NCBI GenBank assembly: GCA_002243285.1
Contig: CP022585.1
Location: 1,724,641-1,788,640 of the forward strand
Length of the DNA stretch: 64,000 nt
Direction: 5' to 3'
From: Candidatus Fluviicola riflensis
Lineage (GTDB): Bacteria; Bacteroidota; Bacteroidia; Flavobacteriales_D; Crocinitomicaceae
Of the stretch, positions 42,912-52,510 are shown one piece after another. The first letter of the stretch is position 1. Each line of letters opens with the position of its first letter. A program made the translations under genes and the position numbers. The notes beneath the pieces were generated by a model, which was given only the letters and a program-made list of their open reading frames with translations, made no database searches and was not told where the DNA came from.

Positions 42912-45900
42912 ATGGCTATTACCTCATTTTTCAAACGCAATTGGATTCATTTTGCCGCAATCGGTATTTTTCTATTGATCAGTGTTGCTTACTTCAGTAA
43001 ACAATTGCAGGGATATGGGTTGAAACAACACGATATTGCCGAACATAAAGGTATTTCGCGTGAAATAGCTGTTTACCGTGAACACAACAATGGCCAGGAG
43101 CCGCTTTGGAGCAATGGTATGTTTGGGGGAATGCCTTCGATGCAAACCTCAACGATCTATCATGGAAACTGGTTTTCGGAAACGATCACCGGTTTTATAA
43201 AAGTTTTTCCTTCGCCGTTAGGAATCGTGTTGCTGTATATGCTGTGTTTTTATGCGGCAATGTCGATGATGAAAGTCAACCGTTGGGTCGCCATTCTCGG
43301 AGCCATCGCGTTCGCATTTGTCAGTTATGATATTGTGATTTTATCCGCCGGACACAACTCAAAAGGAGTTGCAATAGCCTTTATGGCGCCTGTCATAGGT
43401 GCATTTTTCTTTGCGTATCGCCGAAGCTGGATTTGGGGAGCCATTCTCAGCGCCGTCTTCATGGCCTTTGAAATGGCAGCCAATCACCTTCAGGTAACGT
43501 ATTACCTCGGTTTCCTGTTGCTCGGAATGGGATTGGTAGAATTAGTTCGCGCCATCAAAAACAAAACCTACATGCCGTTTATCAAGGCATCCGCCGGAAT
43601 CGGTGTTGGATATGTACTCGCGTTAGCCGTGAATTATGGAAATATTAAACTCACGGCAGACTATGCCAAATACACCATTCGTGGTGCAAACGATTTGACG
43701 ATCAATGCCGACGGAACATCCAACGCTGCCAATTCAACTTCCGGGTTGAAACGTGATTACGTTGTGGAATACAGCTATGGAATTGACGAATCATTTACCT
43801 TATTATCTCCGTATGTAAAAGGTGGCGGATCTATGCGAATGCAGGATTCTCCGTTTGCAGAAGCGATCGAAGCGAATCCTGATTTGTCGGGTGAACAGCT
43901 GAATACCGTGATGCAAAGCAATTTCTATTGGGGAAATCAATCCAACTCAGGTCCGGTATACATTGGTGTGATATTGGTTTTCCTGGCATTGCTCGGGATG
44001 GTCTACATCAAAGATCCGATCAAATATGCGCTACTCGCCGTTACGATCCTTACGCTCATGCTTTCATGGGGTAAAAATTACATGGGAATGACCAATTGGT
44101 TCCTGGATAATGTACCGGGTTACGATAAATTCCGTGCCGTAACAATCATCCTGGTAATGATAGAATTGTGTGTGCCGGTGCTCGCCATACTGTTCCTCGA
44201 TAAATTAATCAAGGAACGCGAACAGATTAAGGTCAATATCAAACCGTTTTACATTACAACAGGTGCTTTCCTTGTATTGCTGATCGGTTTGCGTTTTGGA
44301 GGTTTGGATACAACCTATTTGTCTGATGCCGAAATGGAAGTACCAACCCGTCAGGAACAGGAAAAAGCGGTACTGAAACAAATTCAGGATGCTGATCCCG
44401 CACAATTGGCGGAAGCTCAAATTGACATTAACAACCCGGCACAGATTCAGCAAATTATAAAATCAGAGGTTGATAAGCAGGAAGACGCCCGTGCAACAAT
44501 GGAATCAGGCTTAAAAACTGCCCGTAAATCGATTTACAATTCTTCGTTGAACAGGTCAATAGGTTTTGCGTTTTTGGCGGCCATTTGTTTATTCCTGCTC
44601 TTCAAAACATCTATTCCTACCGCAGCAAGTATTGCAGGTTTGGGATTATTGATCATCATCGATCTGATGGGAGTGAGCCGCAATTACCTGAATAATGCTG
44701 ATGAAGGTAGCGGCTACAAATATTGGGATACAAAACTGAACACGCTTTATCCGAATATAGCTGAAGAAGGCGATCTGGCGATCATGGAAGCAGAATTGAA
44801 GATGAACCCAGGCTTGAAAAATGCCGTGAACGCAGGCAGAAAAGAAGGTGAGCGTCTGGCGGATGAATTAGAGGCCACAAGCAGTGAAAAACGCCGTATC
44901 GCAGACGCGTATGCATTTTCCGCACTTAATGAAAAAACCAATTACCGCGTGTTTGATTTTTCCAATCCGTTCAACAGCGCGCGAACTTCTTATTTCCATA
45001 AGTCGCTTGGCGGTTATCATGGAGCTAAATTGCGTTCGATCCAAAACCTGATTGAATTCCATTTGTCGTATACCAACAACAAGGTGCTCGATATGATGAA
45101 CGTGCGTTATTTCCTGCAGCCGAAAGATCAGCGCGATCCGAATTCACCATTGATTATGCGTCCGAATCCTACTGCGATGGGCAATGGCTGGTTTGTGAAA
45201 AACGTGAAAGTGATTTCAAATCCAAATGATGAAATCAGAGCTTTGGGGTCGAAATATGTCCTTAAAAATGAAGGGACTGGTAAATTGCTGATCAACCGCG
45301 AAACAACGAAAAGTGCCACTGTTTTCGGATCAGAAAAACTGCAATATCTTATGCCGGGTATTACTGATACCATCCCTTTTGGACTTTCAAACGGTGTTCC
45401 GAAAGGATTAGAAGTATTTATAGTAAAGGACACAAATGGTGTTGTTGCAACTGTTCCGCAGCAAACGCTGGATGCAGATACGGCGCAATCGTTTGTAAAA
45501 CTGCTTTCTTACAAAGTAACCAGTGAATTCAATGTAACCGATGAAGCAATTGTTAGTAAAGAAGTCGCCAAAAACCTGTCGCAGCGAAATTACAAGGGCG
45601 AAGGTAAAGTAACCATGCTCTCGTATGCGCCAAACAAATTGGTCTACAACGTAGAAGCGACGGATAAAGGCCTGGCTGTTTTCTCTGAAATCTACTACTC
45701 TGATGGCTGGTCAGCGACGATTGATGACAAACCTGCAGATATTCACCGGGTGAACTACTTGCTCCGCGGATTAGAAATCGACAAAGGAAAACACAAAGTA
45801 GTGTTCAGTTACGATTTACCGAAATTTCATAAGTACAACACTTGGTCGATGATCGCGAGTTTGTTGATTTTGCTAACGCTGATCGGTTACGGAATAATAG

Positions 45901-45941
45901 AGTGGCGCAAGAAGAAAGCTACCCAAGTAACCGAAAATTGA
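42912..45941 (+). CDS. YfhO-family multi-pass membrane protein
   Basis: The product is 1009 residues with a dozen or more membrane helices: most between residues 1 and 420, and a last pair near 550-600 and 975-1000. A large non-membrane region (about 600-950) lies between them. The pattern, with SAGHNSKGVAIAFMAPVIGAF in the first third and YSDGWSATIDDKPADIHRVN near the end, is that of YfhO proteins. Some YfhO homologues are GT-C-type glycosyltransferases acting on cell-envelope polymers with lipid-linked donors. That role is likely here because a surface-glycan cluster follows, but it is inferred. The gap to the next gene is only 14 bases. Confidence 0.82.
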   Translation: MAITSFFKRNWIHFAAIGIFLLISVAYFSKQLQGYGLKQHDIAEHKGISREIAVYREHNNGQEPLWSNGMFGGMPSMQTSTIYHGNWFSETITGFIKVFPSPLGIVLLYMLCFYAAMSMMKVNRWVAILGAIAFAFVSYDIVILSAGHNSKGVAIAFMAPVIGAFFFAYRRSWIWGAILSAVFMAFEMAANHLQVTYYLGFLLLGMGLVELVRAIKNKTYMPFIKASAGIGVGYVLALAVNYGNIKLTADYAKYTIRGANDLTINADGTSNAANSTSGLKRDYVVEYSYGIDESFTLLSPYVKGGGSMRMQDSPFAEAIEANPDLSGEQLNTVMQSNFYWGNQSNSGPVYIGVILVFLALLGMVYIKDPIKYALLAVTILTLMLSWGKNYMGMTNWFLDNVPGYDKFRAVTIILVMIELCVPVLAILFLDKLIKEREQIKVNIKPFYITTGAFLVLLIGLRFGGLDTTYLSDAEMEVPTRQEQEKAVLKQIQDADPAQLAEAQIDINNPAQIQQIIKSEVDKQEDARATMESGLKTARKSIYNSSLNRSIGFAFLAAICLFLLFKTSIPTAASIAGLGLLIIIDLMGVSRNYLNNADEGSGYKYWDTKLNTLYPNIAEEGDLAIMEAELKMNPGLKNAVNAGRKEGERLADELEATSSEKRRIADAYAFSALNEKTNYRVFDFSNPFNSARTSYFHKSLGGYHGAKLRSIQNLIEFHLSYTNNKVLDMMNVRYFLQPKDQRDPNSPLIMRPNPTAMGNGWFVKNVKVISNPNDEIRALGSKYVLKNEGTGKLLINRETTKSATVFGSEKLQYLMPGITDTIPFGLSNGVPKGLEVFIVKDTNGVVATVPQQTLDADTAQSFVKLLSYKVTSEFNVTDEAIVSKEVAKNLSQRNYKGEGKVTMLSYAPNKLVYNVEATDKGLAVFSEIYYSDGWSATIDDKPADIHRVNYLLRGLEIDKGKHKVVFSYDLPKFHKYNTWSMIASLLILLTLIGYGIIEWRKKKATQVTEN

Positions 45942-45955
45942 TTTAACTCGAAAAT

Positions 45956-46834
45956 ATGCCTGGTTTTTACCGATATTTTATAACATTATTAATTGGTTCC
46001 AAAATAACCTACCTTCTTGGTATGGTGTTCGTTAGAATGGCACGAAAAGCCAGGAAACGAAGATTTAAAGAACATCAGGGAATAGAGAATGTGACGATTT
46101 CCAATTTTGCGGGCAAACTGCAAATGCGTGTGGATAAGAACAGCTACATGGGTGGAAGTATTTATTGGACTGGCTATCACCATATCAATGAATTCCTCTA
46201 CCTGAAAAAAGCACTTTCGCCCGATATGACCTTTGTTGACGTTGGTGCCAACCAGGGAGAATTCACACTGTATGCCGCTTCCTTACTAAAAAAAGGAAAA
46301 GTAATCTCCTTTGAACCAGTGAGTAGTAATTTTAACTCGCTAACGCACAATGTTGGGCTGAATCATCTTAAGAATGTACAGATCAATAAAATCGGACTTT
46401 TTGATAAAGAAGATCAATTGCCGATTTACACGTCAATGGAAGAAACATTGCATAGTGGACGCCACGAAGGACTTTCTACCTTATTTGCCGGCGATACACG
46501 CAGTACATTCGAAGAAACAATTGAGCTGAAAGTATTTGACGATTTGTTTTTTGATTCGCTCACACGTTTTGATTTCTTGAAAATAGATATTGAAGGAGCT
46601 GAATTGTACGCGTTGAAGGGAATGACCAAATCATTGCGGAAATTCAAACCGGGAATTCTGATCGAAATGAGCCATCAGACTTTTTTAGATGCGGGTTATT
46701 CTGTAAAAGAAATGCTCGATTTCTTGTTGGAATTGGATTACGAACCTTATACGTTACACAGAGGCGGATTGGTGAAAAAAGAATCCATGTCCTATGACGA
46801 TTGGGGGAATTATGTGTTTTTGAGTCGTACGTAA
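45956..46834 (+). CDS. FkbM-family methyltransferase (first copy)
   Basis: This gene encodes 292 residues. The SAM-binding core includes FVDVGANQGEFTLYAASLL near residue 95 and the FkbM-type FDFLKIDIEGAELYALKGM near residue 205. A short hydrophobic N-terminus (FITLLIGSKITYLLGMVFV) may tether it to the membrane. FkbM enzymes O-methylate sugars or small molecules, so it probably methylates a glycan residue. The next gene starts 8 bases downstream. Confidence 0.88.
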   Translation: MPGFYRYFITLLIGSKITYLLGMVFVRMARKARKRRFKEHQGIENVTISNFAGKLQMRVDKNSYMGGSIYWTGYHHINEFLYLKKALSPDMTFVDVGANQGEFTLYAASLLKKGKVISFEPVSSNFNSLTHNVGLNHLKNVQINKIGLFDKEDQLPIYTSMEETLHSGRHEGLSTLFAGDTRSTFEETIELKVFDDLFFDSLTRFDFLKIDIEGAELYALKGMTKSLRKFKPGILIEMSHQTFLDAGYSVKEMLDFLLELDYEPYTLHRGGLVKKESMSYDDWGNYVFLSRT

Positions 46835-46842
46835 TATCAAAG

Positions 46843-47790
46843 ATGATGTCTGCTGATCCGGAACAAAAACATGAATACACCAGTCTTCGCGTATCGCCGG
46901 AGACAATTCCTGATTTGATTACCATCGCAGAAAGCGCTTTTGGCGTACAGTTAAATAAAAGCACCCTGCTTCGAAAGTTTGATACGCAGTTTACCGGCGC
47001 TGCTTATCTGGGAATTATTGCCCGTAATGAAAACCAGTTCCCTAGTGCCTATTACGGCGTTTTTCCTGTAAAAGTGATAATAGAGAATCGCTCTTACCTG
47101 GTTGCTCAATCCGGTGATACGATGACACATAAATTGCATCAGGGAAAGGGATTGTTTGTGAGACTGGCAAAAGAAACCTATCAACTGGCTGCTGAAAATG
47201 GTGTTCAGTTGGTTTTTGGTTTCCCCAACAGCAATTCATATCCGGGATTTGTGAAAAAACTGAACTGGCAACACAATGTTGATCTAACGAAGTTTTCAAA
47301 GAAAATCTATACATTACCAATGGCAGGACTTGCTGCAAAGTATGGTTGGATCGGGAATTGTTACCGGCTGCTTTTAAGTAAACGATTACGGACTCGTGAT
47401 TATTTTCAAAGTTCCATTATCGCTTCCGGACAAAATGGAGTAGAAAGAGATCTTGATTATTGGAATTACAAAGCCTATTCACCCAATTTTACGTTTAGAG
47501 CTGCAGGTGTAAAAGTTTGGGCAAAAATAGACGGTGTTTTGCAAATCGGTGACATCGAATACAAGGAATCGGCCGATTATGAGAAAGTCCTGAAGAAAAT
47601 TGCCCGCTGGGCTTTTTCCCGCGGATGCCATAAAATCGTATTCCAGTGCAGCAATGATACATGGTTATCAGGGATACTTACCAAAAACTATTCGTCAGAA
47701 AAAGGACTTCCTGTTGGATACGTCAATTTGACGGAAGATTTCCCTGCCTTCGAATTGAAATTCAGCCTGGCAGATTTTGATACATTTTAA
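46843..47790 (+). CDS. GNAT-type N-acetyltransferase
   Basis: The product is 315 residues from the ATG at 46843 (46846 also possible). The N-terminal half has a GNAT-like acyl-CoA core (RLAKETYQLAAENGVQLVFGFPNSNSYP, preceded by GDTMTHKLHQGKGLF), and a second, weaker acyl-binding-type region follows. This is the double-GNAT size class seen in glycan clusters. It probably acetylates an amino sugar or an amino acid (inference). It lies between two FkbM genes in the same direction. Confidence 0.75.
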   Translation: MMSADPEQKHEYTSLRVSPETIPDLITIAESAFGVQLNKSTLLRKFDTQFTGAAYLGIIARNENQFPSAYYGVFPVKVIIENRSYLVAQSGDTMTHKLHQGKGLFVRLAKETYQLAAENGVQLVFGFPNSNSYPGFVKKLNWQHNVDLTKFSKKIYTLPMAGLAAKYGWIGNCYRLLLSKRLRTRDYFQSSIIASGQNGVERDLDYWNYKAYSPNFTFRAAGVKVWAKIDGVLQIGDIEYKESADYEKVLKKIARWAFSRGCHKIVFQCSNDTWLSGILTKNYSSEKGLPVGYVNLTEDFPAFELKFSLADFDTF

Positions 47791-47798
47791 ACAAGTAC

Positions 47799-48728
47799 AT
47801 GAAGTTATTCTATCGCATATTTTATTCCCGCATCATCAATATCATTTACCGTAATGTGATGTTCCCGTTCAGAAAACTGATTCCTAACTCCATGCGGATA
47901 CCGGTTACAGGCGTACTCACGATTAAAGATGCTGAATCGGGAAAAAATCTCAGGTTTTATTCAAATGAATCCTGTCCGATGGTACGTCATTTATATTGGA
48001 ACGAAAGCGGTTTTTCCTTTGAATTTTCGCCAATTTTCAAACAACTGATTGCCGGTAGTGACACACTTGTGGATATTGGCACCAACGTGGGGTATTATTC
48101 TCTTTTGGGGGCCGTTTTACAGCCGGAGATGACCATTTTTTCATTTGAACCTTCCATAGGACCTCTTTATTTTCTGCGAAGAAATGTTGAATTGAACGCA
48201 TTTAAAACCATTCAGGTAGTAGACAGTGCGGTTGGAAATGAAAGTGGCGTGATTTCCTTTTTTGAGGAACGAAATCTGAAATACGGTTATTTGGAACACC
48301 ACGCCAGCGGAATCGGAAACACCATTAACAGTTGGGAGATTGAGAATTTCTCCAAATACGACGTCAAATTAATTACCCTGGATGACTTTTTGAAAAATCA
48401 TTCATCCAACAAAATAGATTTGATAAAAATGGATACAGAAGGTACCGAAAATCATGTGTTGGAAGGAGCGATGAATACAATTTTAACTCATCAGCCCATT
48501 ATTATTTGTGAAGTATTAAATGGTAAAATTGAAGCTGAAATGGACGCGTTGATTCATGATCAGATGAAGTATGATATTTACCAGTTTCTCCAAAGCGAAT
48601 GCAAATTACTGAAAGTTGACAGCTTAAGTGCCTCAACAACAGTGAGCAACGAAAATTCAAATTTCTTTTTCATTCCACCTGCCAAACAAGGGCTGATCCA
48701 TGCGTTTATTAAAACCCCAGACGCTTAA
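47799..48728 (+). CDS. FkbM-family methyltransferase (second copy)
   Basis: This gene encodes 309 residues, with SAM motif LVDIGTNVGYYSLLGAVL and IDLIKMDTEGTENHVLEGAM in place of the usual FkbM segments. It is only distantly similar to the copy at 45956, so the two are unlikely to be a recent duplication. It starts 8 bases after the GNAT gene, and its last 20 bases overlap the convergent deacetylase gene. Confidence 0.85.
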   Translation: MKLFYRIFYSRIINIIYRNVMFPFRKLIPNSMRIPVTGVLTIKDAESGKNLRFYSNESCPMVRHLYWNESGFSFEFSPIFKQLIAGSDTLVDIGTNVGYYSLLGAVLQPEMTIFSFEPSIGPLYFLRRNVELNAFKTIQVVDSAVGNESGVISFFEERNLKYGYLEHHASGIGNTINSWEIENFSKYDVKLITLDDFLKNHSSNKIDLIKMDTEGTENHVLEGAMNTILTHQPIIICEVLNGKIEAEMDALIHDQMKYDIYQFLQSECKLLKVDSLSASTTVSNENSNFFFIPPAKQGLIHAFIKTPDA

Positions 48729-49719
48729 ACGATCGCCCGATCATCAATGCATTTGATTGATATGTGGTACTGTTGCTGATACTTAAGCGCGGTAAAATGC
48801 GATTATCGTCTGCATCATCACTGCAACGGTAATCAACAGCCAGCTGATACCTGTAACCGGCCATTTCTGCACTGTTTTTCACTTCTCGATTGTACGATCC
48901 GTCGGGATAGGCGATGGAAAGAATCGGTTGCTCAAGTACCCTTTCCAATTCCTGTTTCGAAGTTTTTAATTCCGATTCGGCAAGTTGTAAATCTACGTTG
49001 GCTAAATTGTGATGCACTTTGGTGTGCGAACCGATGGTAACATATTTTGATTGTGCAAATTGCTTCAATTCGGCGGCGTTCATCAGCTTCCAATAATCGG
49101 GGAATTGCTTTTTCAGAGCTTCAAAATGGGGGAGGCCGGCCGCAATTTGGTTCAGGAACTCATATTTTTCAGGCCCGAGTGTTTTTAAATAATCGGCAAT
49201 TCCGATCTCATTAAGTTCGGTACAACGAAATTGTCCGTTTCTACGATCAAAACGGTGATTTCCGAATTGGAGTGAATCATCGTTAGTTGAAAAAAGAATC
49301 AAATCCAGCAAATCAGTCCAAACAATAAAGTTGTCATTGACAATTCCTTCTGAAATAATATAGAAAGTGGCGGGAACCTTGTGTTTTTCCAAAACGGGAA
49401 GTGCTGTTGTGAGATTGTCCAGGTAACCATCATCAAACGTAATGCAAATTCGCTTTTTACCGGATGCAGGCTTCGTGGAATGAAACATTTCATCCATTCC
49501 TACGACTTCATAATTGCGTGAAATGGCACCAATCAACCGGTCAAATTCACGAACAGCCATGTGGCGCTTATTGATAGCCTGGTTTGGTGTTTTGGTGACA
49601 CCGTGGAAACATAAAATCAGGTTTTTGGAGGACGCACGCTGACCGATCAAATAATCTATTCGAAAAAAATGAATAACGGGAAACAAGACGGAGCGCGCCA
49701 CTGATTTTAGAAAAGGCAT
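48709..49719 (-). CDS. Polysaccharide deacetylase (NodB-type)
   Basis: The product is 336 residues from the ATG at 49719. Upstream Met codons extend into the divergent promoter region and lack family support. NodB motifs are present: the metal/catalytic Asp pair ITFDDGYLDN (Asp96, Asp97), the zinc HxxxH in GSHTKVHHNL, and ILSIAYPDGSYN late in the domain. It removes N- or O-acetyl groups from surface or secreted polysaccharides. No classic signal peptide is seen, though a hydrophobic N-terminus (VARSVLFPVIHFF) may anchor it. It is the only minus-strand gene of the glycan cluster, and its 3' end overlaps the FkbM gene. Confidence 0.87.
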   Translation of the reverse strand: MPFLKSVARSVLFPVIHFFRIDYLIGQRASSKNLILCFHGVTKTPNQAINKRHMAVREFDRLIGAISRNYEVVGMDEMFHSTKPASGKKRICITFDDGYLDNLTTALPVLEKHKVPATFYIISEGIVNDNFIVWTDLLDLILFSTNDDSLQFGNHRFDRRNGQFRCTELNEIGIADYLKTLGPEKYEFLNQIAAGLPHFEALKKQFPDYWKLMNAAELKQFAQSKYVTIGSHTKVHHNLANVDLQLAESELKTSKQELERVLEQPILSIAYPDGSYNREVKNSAEMAGYRYQLAVDYRCSDDADDNRILPRLSISNSTTYQSNALMIGRSFKRLGF

Positions 49720-49819
49720 CGACAATACAGTTTTGAATTCAAAGATAATGATTCTGCCGGATTGTCGCGTTTGAGGTTCGCAGATGCAACCCCGTTTCGA
49801 AATAAACAACTAAGTTTGT

Positions 49820-51370
49820 ATGAAGGAATCAGCCAGTCCCCGGTTTTCAATATTCAGGGAAAAAGCGGACAGATTCGAATTGAACGAAGTGGGAATAATT
49901 CAAAAAGATGCATTAAGAACAACGTTTATCTCTTACCTGGGACTGATTTTGGGCTATCTGAATAAAGGCGTCTTGTTTCTGATTTTTCTATCGACCGAGC
50001 AAATCGGTTTGCTGAGCCTGATTCTTTCAGTCGGATTGTTATTTGCCCAATTCTCTAATCTGGGAACGTCCTATACAGTTTGGCGATTCTTCCCTTTTCT
50101 GCGGAATAAAGACAAACAAAATTTTGGTTTTTTTCAGTTCTCAATTTTGGTAACGCTTATAGGAATTATGGTGTTTACCATATTATCGGTTATTTTAAAA
50201 GATTTTATCTGTTCACTCTACCTCGAAAAATCCAAACTATTTGTCGATTACTATTATTGGATGCTTCCGATAGGCGTGTCGTATGCCTTGTTTATGACAT
50301 TCGATGTGTTTCTGAGAGGGCTTTACAAAAATATCATTTCGGTTATTGCCACCGAATTGATTTTGCGTTTGATCGTAACAGGAGCCATTATTCTTTACGC
50401 ACTTCATTGGATCGGCTTTTTCGAATTGTTGGTGCTTCACAGCCTTTCGTTTGCTGCACCAACGTTTATTTTGGCACTTCAACTGTTCCGAAACAAAGAG
50501 CTGCATTGGCGCATGTCGAAAATTGAGATCCCGAAACGATTTAAACGTATTATGTTCTCCTATACGGCATACAGCTATATTAATTTCATCGGAATAATGG
50601 TTGTTATTTCCATCGATACGATGATGGTAGCCAGTATGGTTGGATTGAAAGCAACGGGTGTTTTTTCTACTATTATTTTCATTGTCAGTGGTTTGCTGAT
50701 TCCTTATAAATCGTTGGTGCGAATCAGTTCTCCTTTTGTGGCCAAATACTGGAAGGAACGCGACATGACCCGTATGAGTGATTTGTTTACCCGAATCAGC
50801 TCGATCGGGTTGGTGATCGGTCTGGGAACATTTTTGGTGTTTTGGGGCAACCGGTTTGAGATTTTTCATTTCTTGCCGCCCGAATTTTCTGATGGAATGA
50901 TCATTTTTCTAATCCTTATGATTGGTAGGATTGCGGACATGTATTGCGGATTGAACGGGGTGATTTTTGTGACTTCCAAGAAATATAAATACGACCTGAT
51001 TTTTACGTTATTTCTATTGCTTTCGGTTTATTTTCTCAATTTATTTCTGATTCCGAAATACGGTATTTTCGGTGCGGCAATTTCAACCACGGCTGCCTAT
51101 ATTTTTTACAATTTGTGCCGTTTGGTGTTTGTGTATTTTGCTTACAAGATTCATCCTTTCAAGTGGAGTCAGTTAGTCATAATAGCCTTGTTTTTGATCG
51201 TTCTGGCGCTGTTTGAATGGATTCCGGTATTGTTTGGTATCGAATTGCTCTCCATCGGCATAAAACTGATCGTCGTATCCGTCTTGTTTTTGGTTCCGAT
51301 TTACTGGCTTAAATTGGACAATGATGTGGTAGAATACACTGATAGTATGATAAAAAAGGTGTTTAAGTGA
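49820..51370 (+). CDS. Polysaccharide (oligosaccharide) flippase, Wzx-like
   Basis: This gene encodes 516 residues with 12-14 membrane helices spread evenly from residue 40 to 505. It has no large soluble domain and has the MATE/MOP-like layout of O-antigen and exopolysaccharide flippases. It moves lipid-linked oligosaccharides across the inner membrane. It is followed by the glycosyltransferase gene with a 1-base overlap of stop and start. Confidence 0.85.
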   Translation: MKESASPRFSIFREKADRFELNEVGIIQKDALRTTFISYLGLILGYLNKGVLFLIFLSTEQIGLLSLILSVGLLFAQFSNLGTSYTVWRFFPFLRNKDKQNFGFFQFSILVTLIGIMVFTILSVILKDFICSLYLEKSKLFVDYYYWMLPIGVSYALFMTFDVFLRGLYKNIISVIATELILRLIVTGAIILYALHWIGFFELLVLHSLSFAAPTFILALQLFRNKELHWRMSKIEIPKRFKRIMFSYTAYSYINFIGIMVVISIDTMMVASMVGLKATGVFSTIIFIVSGLLIPYKSLVRISSPFVAKYWKERDMTRMSDLFTRISSIGLVIGLGTFLVFWGNRFEIFHFLPPEFSDGMIIFLILMIGRIADMYCGLNGVIFVTSKKYKYDLIFTLFLLLSVYFLNLFLIPKYGIFGAAISTTAAYIFYNLCRLVFVYFAYKIHPFKWSQLVIIALFLIVLALFEWIPVLFGIELLSIGIKLIVVSVLFLVPIYWLKLDNDVVEYTDSMIKKVFK

Positions 51371-52446
51371 TGAAAACGATTTACTACGGTTATCCTTCTC
51401 TTTCCAGTTTTGTCAAAACGGATATCGATTTTTTATCGAAAGAAAACAGTGTGATTCATCGCCTGCAACCATGGAGCAATAAATTGAAGCTACCATTTTG
51501 CCTCATCACCCAATTCTTTTTTCTGCTCAAAAATTACCGTAAAATAGACGTTGTAATCGTTTCTTTTGCAGGTTATCACTCATATTTACCTGTACGTTTC
51601 GCCAAAATGAAAGGCATTTCGTCATTTATTATTCTGAATGGAACAGATTCGGTGGGAATTCCACAATTAAACTATGGTTCGCATTTAAAGAAAATCATGC
51701 GTCTTTTCTGCAAATGGTCTATCAAACATACTACGGAATTATGGCCGGTGAGTTCTTCGCTGATCGATGGCAGAAATGCATATCTGAGTGAGCCGTTGGT
51801 CTATGGGGTCAGACATTCGTTTCCGGAGATTAAAACGCCTTATTATACCATTTCAAACGGTTTCAGTATTGGTTATTGGAGAGAAGGCTTGCTGCATCGG
51901 AAAGATTCGTTAAACGGAGTTGTTAGTGTTGTTTCGGGCGCGAAGCAGTTTGAGCTCAAGGGAATTGATTTATTACTCGAAGCAGCTGCACGCTTGCCCG
52001 AAATTCCTTTTTCAATCGTAGGAATGACCATGCCGGAAGAACTTCATGTACCGGAAAATGTTCGCTTTTTAGGCCGGTTAACGCAGGATGAATTGCGCGG
52101 AATCTACGCATCCAACTTGTTCTACATGCAGCTTTCTTCATTCGAAGGATTCGGATGCTCTTTGTGTGAAGCAATGCTTTCCGGTTGCATTCCGATCGGC
52201 TCGGCAGTAAATGTGATTCCTGAAATAATAGGCGACACCGGATTGGTTTTACAAAAGAAAAAGCCAGATCTGCTGGCTGAAGGTTTTTTGTCGTTAATGA
52301 ATAAGATCAACAACGATAGGGAAGAGCACTCAAAAGCTTCGTCAGATAGAATTGCCGAACATTATACAATTGAACAAAGAATGAAACAGATTGCAGGACG
52401 AATTGCTGTTTATCAAACAAATAGAAATAAACTACGCGACGATTAG
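51370..52446 (+). CDS. Glycosyltransferase (GT4-like)
   Basis: The product is 358 residues from the ATG at 51370. A GTG one codon earlier is possible. The C-terminal half carries retaining-glycosyltransferase features: ELKGIDLLLEAAARLPEIPFS, VRFLGRLTQDELRGIYASN and the nucleotide-sugar Glu region SSFEGFGCSLCEAMLSG. It adds a sugar to the surface glycan handled by the flippase. The donor and linkage are unknown. Confidence 0.85.
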   Translation: MKTIYYGYPSLSSFVKTDIDFLSKENSVIHRLQPWSNKLKLPFCLITQFFFLLKNYRKIDVVIVSFAGYHSYLPVRFAKMKGISSFIILNGTDSVGIPQLNYGSHLKKIMRLFCKWSIKHTTELWPVSSSLIDGRNAYLSEPLVYGVRHSFPEIKTPYYTISNGFSIGYWREGLLHRKDSLNGVVSVVSGAKQFELKGIDLLLEAAARLPEIPFSIVGMTMPEELHVPENVRFLGRLTQDELRGIYASNLFYMQLSSFEGFGCSLCEAMLSGCIPIGSAVNVIPEIIGDTGLVLQKKKPDLLAEGFLSLMNKINNDREEHSKASSDRIAEHYTIEQRMKQIAGRIAVYQTNRNKLRDD

Positions 52447-52510
52447 TGAGTTCATTTACTAAAATTAAACTACTTTTAAGTCGTTAACAATGGGCCCTAG
52501 CCACATAAGT

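Noticed and set aside
50237-50869. A 210-codon minus-strand frame opposite the flippase
   Set aside because: It is His/Asn/Lys-rich, typical of the complement of membrane-protein codons.
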